In this document: piece after piece, positions 8,218-14,075 of the stretch
How positions within the stretch are numbered: position 1 is the stretch's first letter
How the letters are laid out: every line of letters begins with the position of its first letter
Assembly (NCBI GenBank): GCA_964423985.1
Contig: CAYRGE010000011.1
Span: 1-16,797 of the forward strand
DNA: 16,797 nt
From: CAYRGE01 sp964423985
GTDB taxonomy: Bacteria > Patescibacteriota > Minisyncoccia > Phycocordibacterales > CAYRGE01
Direction: 5' to 3'
The notes under the pieces: model-generated
What the model was told of the DNA's origin: nothing
What the model saw: the letters and a program-made list of their open reading frames with translations, nothing else
Databases searched by the model: none
Program-made: the position numbers and the translations under genes

Positions 8218-8580
8218 ATGTTGGCAAGTAGAAATACTCCAAAGACAGTAAAAAATGTAATTTTTATTATCTTTTTTTTACTAATAGTGGTTTATTCTTA
8301 TTTTGCACTTAAAGACATTGTTACTGGATCAGAACTTACAATAAATACTCCCCTGCACAATTCAACAGTAAATACTTCTTTAATTGTCGTTGAAGGGAAG
8401 GCTGTTAATATTTCTTTTATTTATTTAAATGGTAGGCAAATTTTTACAGATGAGTTTGGTTTTTTTAGTGAGCAATTGTTATTATATTCTGGGTATAATA
8501 TAATAACAATTACAGTAAAAGATAGAGCTGGTAGAGCAACAACAGAAAAAATAAAGGTTATTTATAAATCTGAAATATAA
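8218..8580 (+). CDS. Small membrane-anchored protein with Ig-like (glucodextranase-B-like) domain
   Basis: 120 residues. A short basic N-terminus is followed by one membrane helix (about 13-32), then a single external beta-sandwich domain (about 36-116). The pattern INTPLHNSTVNTSLIVVEG, then YLNGRQIF, DEFGFFSEQLLLYSGYN and ITVKDRAGRATTEKIKV fits the Glucodextran_B or Big-type Ig fold: 'P..G..v....i.v.G', 'lNG', 'd..G.F', 'l..G.N.i.v.v.D.aG'. It starts 8 bases after ftsK and ends 2 bases before recA, so it is co-transcribed with both. The function is unknown. The position suggests an envelope role linked to division, but that rests on context only. Confidence 0.8.
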   Translation: MLASRNTPKTVKNVIFIIFFLLIVVYSYFALKDIVTGSELTINTPLHNSTVNTSLIVVEGKAVNISFIYLNGRQIFTDEFGFFSEQLLLYSGYNIITITVKDRAGRATTEKIKVIYKSEI

Positions 8581-8582
8581 TA

Positions 8583-9599
8583 ATGTTAAAAAAATCAAAA
8601 AAAAGTGATCCAAAGGTTGCAAACACTGGAATTGATGAGGCAATTTCATCTATTAGATCTAAGTTTGGAGATGGTTCTATTATGAAATTAGGCGAAAAAA
8701 CCAAAGTGGACATTGATGCTGTTTCTACAGGTTCGCTTGGACTAGATTATGCTCTTGGTGTTGGAGGTCTTCCTCGTGGAAGAATAGTTGAAATATATGG
8801 ACCAGAGTCATCTGGAAAAACAACACTAGCATTGCATGTTATAGCAGAGGCACAAAAAAAAGGCGGGATTTGTGCTTTTATAGATGCCGAACATGCACTT
8901 GATCCTGTGTATTCAAAAAACCTAGGTGTAAAAATAAATGAACTTCTTATTTCTCAACCAGATACTGGAGAACAGGCACTTGAAATAACAGAGAGTCTTG
9001 TTCGTTCTGGAAAAATTAATGTTGTTGTTATAGACTCCGTGGCCGCTCTTACCCCTAAAGATGAAATTGAAGGCGATATGGGAGCACATCATGTTGGGAA
9101 ACAAGCACGACTTATGTCTCAAGCTCTTCGTAAATTGACATCAATAGTTGATAAAAGTAAGACTATTGTTATTTTTATAAACCAAATTCGTATGCAAATT
9201 GGCGTAATGTTTGGTAATCCTGAAACCACACCTGGAGGTAAAGCATTAAAATTTTATACCTCTGTGCGAATAGACATACGGAGAATTGCACAAATTAAAA
9301 AAGGAGATGCGGTTATTGGGGGACGAGTGCGTGCAAAAGTTGTAAAAAACAAAGTTGCCGCTCCGTTTAGAGTGACAGAGTTTGATTTAATATATAATGA
9401 AGGCATCTCAAAACAAGGCGAAGTTTTGGTTCTTGGTGAAAAGTATGGTGTTCTTAAAAAAAGTGGCGCATCGTACAGTTTTGGGGATATTAAGCTTGGT
9501 AGAGGCTATGATGTGGCACGAGGTTTCCTAAAGGAAAACAAAAAAATACAAAATGAGATTGTGAAAGAGATTAAAGATTGTCTAGACAAAAATAAATAA
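8583..9599 (+). CDS. recA: Recombinase RecA
   Basis: Forms helical ATP-dependent filaments on single-stranded DNA, carries out strand exchange in recombinational repair, and acts as co-protease in SOS where LexA exists (none is in this window). 338 residues against 353 in E. coli. Visible motifs are Walker A GPESSGKT (73-80), FIDAEHALDP, VVVIDSVAALTPK (Walker B region), the GDMGAHHVGKQARLMSQALRKL segment, FINQIRMQIG, and loop 2 with FGNPETTPGGKALKFY followed by SVRIDIRR. The C-terminus ends in basic and mixed charges (KEIKDCLDKNK) and lacks the acidic tail that tempers activity in E. coli. The start lies 2 bases after the upstream stop, without a Shine-Dalgarno. The identification is certain; the effect of the short tail is inferred. 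Confidence 0.99.
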   Translation: MLKKSKKSDPKVANTGIDEAISSIRSKFGDGSIMKLGEKTKVDIDAVSTGSLGLDYALGVGGLPRGRIVEIYGPESSGKTTLALHVIAEAQKKGGICAFIDAEHALDPVYSKNLGVKINELLISQPDTGEQALEITESLVRSGKINVVVIDSVAALTPKDEIEGDMGAHHVGKQARLMSQALRKLTSIVDKSKTIVIFINQIRMQIGVMFGNPETTPGGKALKFYTSVRIDIRRIAQIKKGDAVIGGRVRAKVVKNKVAAPFRVTEFDLIYNEGISKQGEVLVLGEKYGVLKKSGASYSFGDIKLGRGYDVARGFLKENKKIQNEIVKEIKDCLDKNK

Positions 9600-9605
9600 T
9601 AAATA

Positions 9606-10265
9606 ATGATTGCATACAACAACATAAAGCCTGGTATTTATATTGTGCTAAACGGAGAACCTTATTCTGTTTTGTCTAGTAATGTGTTTAGAAAACAGCA
9701 ACGGAAACCAGTAAACCAAACCAAATTAAAAAACCTGCTCACAAAAAAAGTTACAGAGCGCTCATTCCACCAATCTGAAGCAATCAAAGAGGCAACCATA
9801 GAAAGCCGTGAAATAAAATTTATATACTGCAGAAATAATGTGTGCTGGTTTCAGGAAGTTAGCAACAAGAAAGAAAGAGTTCCCGTTTCAGAAACTCTTC
9901 TCGGAGAGCAAAAAAAGTTTATAAAAGAAGGCGTAATAGTTAAGGCTTTTATTTTTAATGACAACATCATATCTCTAGAAATTCCAGTTAAGTTAGATTT
10001 CATAGTAAAAGAGTCCCCTCCCAACATAAAAGGTAACACTTCTCAGGGCGGCAACAAGCCAGTAATTATTGAAACAGGAGCAACCATAAGCACTCCATTG
10101 TTTATAAATACCGGGGATATTATCCGCGTAAACACAGAGACTGGCGACTATGTTGAGCGAGTAGAAAAAAATAATTCTGGATTGCTTCGTACAAGCCCCC
10201 GTCTTTGCGAGAAGTGGAGCGATAGCGAAACGACGAAGCAAACCAGTGTGAAACTTAAACATTGA
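9606..10265 (+). CDS. efp: Elongation factor P with repeat-derived C-terminal extension
   Basis: EF-P binds between the P and E sites and helps stalled ribosomes form peptide bonds at proline runs. Domain I has IKPGIYIVLNGEPYSV and KLKNLLTKKVTERSF. Domain III is the usual OB fold, with NIKGNTSQGGNKPVIIETGA, then PLFINTGDIIRVNTETGDY. The family ends near residue 188, but this frame continues to 219. Residues 191-219 are encoded by a dispersed repeat. A TAA at 10172-10174, right at the expected end, is out of frame by one base after a seven-A run (10165-10171). The domain I loop reads FRKQQRKPVNQ and lacks the usual PGK or PGR tip. The gene follows recA by 6 bases. The core is certain; whether the tail is real is open. 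Confidence 0.95.
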   Translation: MIAYNNIKPGIYIVLNGEPYSVLSSNVFRKQQRKPVNQTKLKNLLTKKVTERSFHQSEAIKEATIESREIKFIYCRNNVCWFQEVSNKKERVPVSETLLGEQKKFIKEGVIVKAFIFNDNIISLEIPVKLDFIVKESPPNIKGNTSQGGNKPVIIETGATISTPLFINTGDIIRVNTETGDYVERVEKNNSGLLRTSPRLCEKWSDSETTKQTSVKLKH

Positions 10266-10692
10266 AACGATAATTCTGGATTGCTTCGTACCTCGCAATG
10301 ACAGATAAAGACTAGTGATGGCAAAAAACCCCAGCAATGACAGATAAAGCCTCGCAATGACAGATAAAGCCTCGTGATGACAAACAACCACCAACAATGA
10401 CAGATAAAGCCTCGCAATAACAAATAACAATCCGTCTCCCGTCTTTNNNNNNNNNNNNNNNNNNNNNNNNNNNNNNNNNNNNNNNNNNNNNNNNNNNNNN
10501 NNNNNNNNNNNNNNNNNNNNNNNNNNNNNNNNNNNNNNNNNNNNNNAACGACGAAGCAAACCAGTGTGAAACTTAAACATTGAAACGATAATTCTGGATT
10601 GCTTCGTACCTCGCAATGACAGATAAACTGCTCGCAATGACGTACAAAGACTAGTGATGGCAAACAACCCCAGCAATGACAGACATTGTTCG
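10177..10692 (+). repeat. Repeat-rich block between efp and rpsR, interrupted by assembly gap
   Basis: It holds a plus-strand element head (10177-10192), an inverted full element (10198-10246), plus-strand short elements at 10276-10304 and 10594-10622, and many copies of the core CTCGCAATGACAG joined by ATAAAG or CAAACAACC spacers. The arms 10177-10190 and 10233-10246 pair at 13 of 14 bases, giving a large hairpin at the end of efp. An 81-base stretch (10229-10309) recurs exactly at 10547-10627, on the other side of the gap. A further near-repeat starts at 10307 and again at 10645. No coding sequence beyond the efp tail is credible. Confidence 0.85.
10447..10546. other. Assembly gap (100 N)
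   Basis: Exactly 100 N, the conventional placeholder for a gap of unknown or nominal size. The left edge ends CCCGTCTTT and the right edge begins AACGACGAAGC. Both match the continuous element at 10198-10246, where only about 22 bases separate them. The gap probably arose because the assembler could not resolve repeat copies. Any reading frame crossing it is artificial. Confidence 0.99.
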
Positions 10693-10732
10693 CAATAAAA
10701 AACACCCTAGTATTCTATGGTGTTTTTTATTG
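10693..10732. terminator. Bidirectional terminator between convergent efp and rpsR
   Basis: CAATAAAAAACACC (10693-10706) and GGTGTTTTTTATTG (10719-10732) are perfect 14-base inverted repeats around a 12-base loop. T-runs on both strands let the hairpin end transcription from efp (plus) and from rpsF-ssb-rpsR (minus). It lies 23 bases beyond the rpsR stop. Confidence 0.85.
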
Positions 10733-10755
10733 CTTTAGATTTTTAGCTTCTATTA

Positions 10756-10953
10756 CTATCTTGCTACATACGGCATAAGCCCCATAAACCGTGCGCGTTT
10801 AATAGCCCTGCCAAGTCCGCGTTGGTGTTTTGCACAAACACCAGTCCTTTTACGGCTCAATATACGAGCATGAGGATTTGTAAAATTCTTTAAAATTTCA
10901 GTATCTTTATAGTCTATTTCTTTTATTTTGTTTATTAAAAAATAACACTGCAT
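10756..10953 (-). CDS. rpsR: Small ribosomal subunit protein bS18
   Basis: bS18 binds the 30S platform together with bS6, which is encoded two genes upstream. 65 residues from the chosen start: MQCYF, then IKEIDYKDTEILKNF, ILSRKRTGVCAKHQRGL, and GRAIKRARFMGLMPYVAR, all family hallmarks. An upstream in-frame start at 10992 would add 13 residues and overlap ssb; I prefer 10953 because homologues begin just before the 'C.F' segment. Zinc-type bS18 has CxxC plus CxxH. Here C3, C40 and H43 remain, but the second cysteine of CxxC is Leu6. The gene follows ssb by 22 bases and ends the transcript before the terminator at 10693. Confidence 0.95.
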   Translation of the reverse strand: MQCYFLINKIKEIDYKDTEILKNFTNPHARILSRKRTGVCAKHQRGLGRAIKRARFMGLMPYVAR

Positions 10954-10975
10954 AATATAATAATGTTTAAAAAAA

Positions 10976-11422
10976 TTAAAATGGTATATCATCTAAATTA
11001 ATATCTTCTTCTGGATATTCTATTGTATCAGATTTTTCTTGCTTGCTGGCAGGCTTGCCTCCTCCTTCACTTGCCATCGCTGGCGCCCCTTCACTCTTCC
11101 TAGGACCAAATTGAACTCTATCCGCAACGATCTCTGTTCTGTATTTTTTATTACCGTCTTGATCATTCCAACTCCTTGTTTGTATCCTCCCTTCAATTAA
11201 AACAGAACTTCCTTTTTTAAGATATTGTGCTGTTGTTTCTGCTTGTCTTCCAAACACAACAATATTATGAAATTGTGTGTCTTCTTTTTTTGCTCCGTCA
11301 CGATCTTTCCAAACCCTGTTTGTTGCAACTCCTAATGTTGTAACATTAACACCAGAAGGAAGTGCTTTCATTTCTGGGTCACGAGTAATATTTCCTATGA
11401 TAATTGCTTTATTTAAATACAT
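10976..11422 (-). CDS. ssb: Single-stranded DNA-binding protein
   Basis: Coats single-stranded DNA during replication, repair and recombination and recruits partners through its tail. 148 residues. The OB fold covers about 1-105, with MYLNKAIIIGNITRDPEMK, then VTTLGVATNRVWKD, DTQFHNIVVFGRQAETTAQYL, KKGSSVLIEGRIQTRSW and YRTEIVADRVQF. A flexible Gly/Ala/Ser/Lys linker follows. The acidic tip ends DDIPF, the standard partner-binding motif. The rpsF-ssb-rpsR order is the classic bacterial arrangement; rplI (bL9), which often follows, is absent here. The start ATG at 11422 has no Shine-Dalgarno. Confidence 0.98.
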   Translation of the reverse strand: MYLNKAIIIGNITRDPEMKALPSGVNVTTLGVATNRVWKDRDGAKKEDTQFHNIVVFGRQAETTAQYLKKGSSVLIEGRIQTRSWNDQDGNKKYRTEIVADRVQFGPRKSEGAPAMASEGGGKPASKQEKSDTIEYPEEDINLDDIPF

Positions 11423-11467
11423 TTTACTGGTGATTTTACAAAATAATTCCTTATAATATCTTATTGT

Positions 11468-12076
11468 TTATTTTACCACAATATCCTCAATAGCTTCATC
11501 TATTGTCTTATCTAAAACAATTTCTTCCTGTTTTTTTTCCTGTTTTACTTCTTTATTTTTGAGTGTGTCTTTTGTGACTTCCTTGGCTTCTTTTACTTCA
11601 GTAGTTTTTGGTGTTTTTGTGGTTTTTTGTGTCTTAATATCTTTAGTTGAAGTAGTTATGTCTTTTTTTACAGCAGAAGTACTTTTTTCTGTGTTTTTTT
11701 CTACTTGAGAATTATCTTCTTTAATTTTAATTATAAGAAAGCGAAGTACACTTTTGTTTTTATCTAATTCCTCTTTTAGTTGTTTTATTTCACTTGCTGT
11801 TGTATTAAATCTTATCCAGCCAAAAAAGGCTGTGTCGAATACAGCTTTTTTGTTTTCAACAACTTGTTCCATTTTATATGCAAGAGTAATTAAGCTTGGG
11901 GTACCTTCTGACAAAATATCTTTGTCGTATTCTGCCCTGATTGCTGACCGCAAAACTTCTACACTTTTCTCTATCTCATCTTCTTTTATTGTTGGCACAA
12001 GCAAATAACCCAACTCATACATTTTAGTAGAGTCGTCTCGTTCTTGTTCAGTTTGTTGTGTTTTTACTTTATTCAT
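11468..12076 (-). CDS. rpsF: Small ribosomal subunit protein bS6 with long charged C-terminal tail
   Basis: bS6 pairs with bS18 on the 30S platform. The family core begins at KMYELGYLLVPTI and runs through LAYKMEQVVENKKAVFDTAFFGWIRFN to LDKNKSVLRFLIIKIKED. A tail of about 80 residues, rich in Lys, Thr and Glu, follows and is presumably disordered; typical bS6 is about 95-135 residues. The open frame reaches back to a TTG at 12136, but a strong promoter (12087-12115) lies inside that extension. I therefore take ATG 12076 (MNKVKTQQ), which gives 202 residues and a leader of only a few bases. Alternatives are ATG 12085, or ATG 12022 at the conserved core. A repeat-filled gap separates it from rplE upstream. 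Confidence 0.88.
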   Translation of the reverse strand: MNKVKTQQTEQERDDSTKMYELGYLLVPTIKEDEIEKSVEVLRSAIRAEYDKDILSEGTPSLITLAYKMEQVVENKKAVFDTAFFGWIRFNTTASEIKQLKEELDKNKSVLRFLIIKIKEDNSQVEKNTEKSTSAVKKDITTSTKDIKTQKTTKTPKTTEVKEAKEVTKDTLKNKEVKQEKKQEEIVLDKTIDEAIEDIVVK

Positions 12077-12086
12077 CGTACGCATA

Positions 12087-12115
12087 ATACTAGCAAAAAG
12101 TGTTTGAAAAGTCAA
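12087..12115 (-). promoter_or_regulatory. Predicted promoter of the rpsF-ssb-rpsR operon
   Basis: On the minus strand TTGACT (12110-12115, 5/6) and TAGTAT (12087-12092, 4/6) are exactly 17 bases apart. The start point would be near 12080, only a few bases before the ATG at 12076, so the transcript would be nearly leaderless. This supports transcription of rpsF separately from the ribosomal block upstream. Confidence 0.55.
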
Positions 12116-12136
12116 AGGTTCTATATTTGAATTCAA

Positions 12137-12293
12137 CTGGATTACTTCGTCGCTATCGCTTCTCGCAAAGACGGGGTTTAACTACTGGTTTGCATCATTC
12201 CGCTACCGCTATACTTCTCGCAATGACAGTGGACGGATTGTTGGTTGTCATCATTAGCATTTGTCTGTCATTGCGAGGGACAAAGCAAACCAG
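12137..12293 (+). repeat. Three dispersed repeat copies between rplE and rpsF
   Basis: Plus-strand copies lie at 12137-12175 (CTGGATTACTTCGTCG to CTCGCAAAGACGG) and 12185-12230, and an inverted copy lies at 12265-12293. The last two face each other: CTGGTTTGC (12185-12193) pairs perfectly with GCAAACCAG (12285-12293), and CTCGCAATGACAG (12217-12229) pairs perfectly with CTGTCATTGCGAG (12265-12277). The RNA could form a long hairpin starting 35 bases after the rplE stop. The flank at 12291-12316 also resembles the flank near 10252-10279, so the mobile unit is longer than the core. Confidence 0.85.
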
Positions 12294-12328
12294 AGTTATT
12301 GTTTCAATATTTAAAGACTTTATACTGC

Positions 12329-12865
12329 TTACTTCTTGAAAGGTACTCCGATTTCTTCAAGAAATTTTTCTGCTTCTTTTGGTGTTCTTGCTGTTGTGGT
12401 AATGGTTATTGCCATACCAAAAACATCGCGGATTTCTTCATCTGGTGTTTCAGGAAAAATTGTATGTTCAGGAATTCCCATTGTGTAATTTCCCATAGCA
12501 TCAATGCTTTTTTTATCAAAACCTCTGAAGTCGCGCATACGCGGTATTGCTCCATTAAAAAGCTTATCCAGAAATGCATACATTCTATTACCGCGAAGTG
12601 AAACCGAGCTTCCTATGATTTCACCATCACGAAGCTTAAATGCTGCAATTGATGTCTTTGCCTGTCTTGCCATTGGTTTTTGTCCTGTAATTTTTGCCAA
12701 CCTGTCTGCAACAAGCTCTCCTCTTTTTTTGCGGTCTGATGCTTTTCCAAAAGCACTACTTACAACCACCTTTACAATACTAGGTGCTTCCATTTTGTTT
12801 TTATAGCCGAACTCTTTTTTAAGGCTCGCATATACTTTATTTTGTTTTTCTTTTACTGACTGCAT
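12329..12865 (-). CDS. rplE: Large ribosomal subunit protein uL5
   Basis: uL5 binds 5S rRNA in the central protuberance. 178 residues, the normal length. Landmarks are PSIVKVVVSSAFGKA, LAKITGQKPMARQAKTSIAAFKLRDGE, IGSSVSLRGNRMYAFLDKL, PRMRDFRGF, DAMGNYTMGIPEHTIFPE and FGMAITITTTARTPKEAEKFLEEIGVPF. It follows rplX by 16 bases and is the last gene of this ribosomal block. The genes that normally come next (rpsN, rpsH, rplF, rplR, rpsE, rplO, secY) are missing; repeats and rpsF follow instead. No Shine-Dalgarno is present. Confidence 0.98.
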   Translation of the reverse strand: MQSVKEKQNKVYASLKKEFGYKNKMEAPSIVKVVVSSAFGKASDRKKRGELVADRLAKITGQKPMARQAKTSIAAFKLRDGEIIGSSVSLRGNRMYAFLDKLFNGAIPRMRDFRGFDKKSIDAMGNYTMGIPEHTIFPETPDEEIRDVFGMAITITTTARTPKEAEKFLEEIGVPFKK

Positions 12866-12881
12866 ATTTTTATTTACTGAA

Positions 12882-13196
12882 TTACAATTCTAATCCACTT
12901 TTTTTACTAATTCTTATCTTTTTATCACCCTCTATTTTGTAACCAATTCTTGTTGGTTTACCTGTTTTGTTATCTTTTATCATCACATTTGAAATATGCA
13001 TAGGTGCAGCAAATTCTATCGTTTGACCTTTTTGCCCTGATTTTCTAGGTTTGTGGTGGCGTTTTCGTAAATTAAGCCCATCAACAATAACCCTTCCTTT
13101 TTGAGGAAATGCATCTAAAATATTCCCTTCTTTTCCGCGATCTTTTCCTGCGGTAATGATAACAGTATCTCCTTTTTTAATTTTCATTTTTTTCAT
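12882..13196 (-). CDS. rplX: Large ribosomal subunit protein uL24
   Basis: uL24 is an early assembly protein of the 50S subunit and binds near the 5' end of 23S rRNA. 104 residues. The KOW motif is at the N-terminus (MKIKKGDTVIITAGKDRGKEGNI). VIVDGLNLRKRHHKP, IEFAAPMHISNVMI and the basic C-terminus RIGYKIEGDKKIRISKKSG follow. Two start codons three residues apart (13196 and 13187) are possible; the longer is given. It follows rplN by 14 bases. Confidence 0.97.
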   Translation of the reverse strand: MKKMKIKKGDTVIITAGKDRGKEGNILDAFPQKGRVIVDGLNLRKRHHKPRKSGQKGQTIEFAAPMHISNVMIKDNKTGKPTRIGYKIEGDKKIRISKKSGLEL

Positions 13197-13210
13197 ATTT
13201 CAATAATTGA

Positions 13211-13582
13211 TTATACAATTTCTGGAGCTAGAGATGCAATTTTTTGATATCCAGCTTCCGCAACCTCACGAGGGATTGGACCAAAAACACGACCACCTTT
13301 AGGTTCTTGTTTACCTTTATCAACAAGAACTACTGCATTTTCGTCAAAACGAACATATGAGCCATCTTTTCTTCTATATGCCTTTCTTTGGCGAACAACA
13401 ACACCACGAACAATATCTTTCTTTTTTACAGTCTTGCGAGGCTCTGCTGTTTGAACAGACAAAACCACTAACTCACCAAGTTGTGCATATCGTTTTCTTG
13501 TTCCACCAAGAACCTTGAAAACCCTACCAGTCTTACCTCCTGTATTGTCTGCGATTTTTACAATTGTTTGTGGTTGTATCAT
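13211..13582 (-). CDS. rplN: Large ribosomal subunit protein uL14
   Basis: uL14 lies at the subunit interface and forms bridges with 16S rRNA. 123 residues, standard length. MIQPQTIVKIADNTGGK opens the protein, followed by RVFKVLGGTRKRYAQLGELVVLSV, the basic loop KKKDIVRGVVVRQRKAYRRKDGSYVRFDENAVVLVD, and RVFGPIPREVAEAGYQKIASLAPEIV. This is a highly conserved family and nothing looks unusual. It follows rpsQ by 12 bases within the operon. Confidence 0.99.
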   Translation of the reverse strand: MIQPQTIVKIADNTGGKTGRVFKVLGGTRKRYAQLGELVVLSVQTAEPRKTVKKKDIVRGVVVRQRKAYRRKDGSYVRFDENAVVLVDKGKQEPKGGRVFGPIPREVAEAGYQKIASLAPEIV

Positions 13583-13594
13583 AAATTAAGTATT

Positions 13595-13846
13595 TTACGC
13601 ATATCCAGTAACACGGAATGTTTTATCTTTTGAAATCGGCTTACATTCTTCTATGTTCACTTTTTCACCTTCTTTGTATTTATTTTCTTCGTTATGAGCT
13701 TTATATTTTTTATTTCTTTTTTGAAACTTACCATATTTAGTATGCTTAACATATCGTTCAATAAGAACAACAACGGTCTTATCCATTTTGTCTGAAACAA
13801 TTTTGCCACTTAATATTTTCTTTTTTTTAGTCTCTAATTTAGTCAT
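13595..13846 (-). CDS. rpsQ: Small ribosomal subunit protein uS17
   Basis: uS17 binds 16S rRNA early in 30S assembly. 83 residues, family length. Key segments are LSGKIVSDKMDKTVVVLIERYVKHTKYGKF, then RNKKYKAHNEENKYKEGEKVNIEECKPISKDKTFRV, matching the OB fold with the HDE-type motif (here AHNEEN). It follows rpmC by 9 bases. The order rpmC-rpsQ-rplN-rplX-rplE is the standard bacterial one. Confidence 0.98.
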   Translation of the reverse strand: MTKLETKKKKILSGKIVSDKMDKTVVVLIERYVKHTKYGKFQKRNKKYKAHNEENKYKEGEKVNIEECKPISKDKTFRVTGYA

Positions 13847-13855
13847 AATTTATTA

Positions 13856-14056
13856 CTAGTCTTTGTTTTTTACAATTTCACGCGCCCTGATTTCAGTCAA
13901 AATACGCGCAATACCCTTTTTAAGGCTCTTTCCTTCTTTAACATTCTTAACCTTACTACCCGATGAACCGAAACGGAACTTGCGAAGTGTTTCTCGCTTC
14001 AGCTTTAGTTCTTTGTTAAGATCTTTGTCTTTTTTTGATTTTAAGATATCAGCCAT
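13856..14056 (-). CDS. rpmC: Large ribosomal subunit protein uL29
   Basis: uL29 sits near the peptide exit and helps form the docking site for nascent-chain factors. 66 residues of two-helix coiled-coil type. LNKELKLKRETLRKFRFGSSG is the usual 'L..eL..lR.elf.lRfq...gql.n..' helix, and a second helix contains KKGIARILTEIRAREIVKNK. It follows rplP by 19 bases. Small and charged but clearly identified by both sequence and position. Confidence 0.94.
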   Translation of the reverse strand: MADILKSKKDKDLNKELKLKRETLRKFRFGSSGSKVKNVKEGKSLKKGIARILTEIRAREIVKNKD

Positions 14057-14075
14057 ATTATAAAACTATATTATA

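Noticed and set aside
9993..10705. Two long minus-strand open frames of 227 and 185 codons across the repeat block
   Set aside because: Both are open only because the 100 N translate as X. The rest is translated repeat (LSLRGTKQS, ICHCEVRSNPELS) and overlaps efp on the opposite strand.
10954..10992. Upstream start extending bS18 by 13 residues
   Set aside because: The extension overlaps ssb, is AT-driven low-complexity sequence, and family members begin at the MQCYF position.
12077..12136. TTG start at 12136 for bS6
   Set aside because: The extra 20 codons cover a good promoter with 17-base spacing, and bS6 homologues begin much later.
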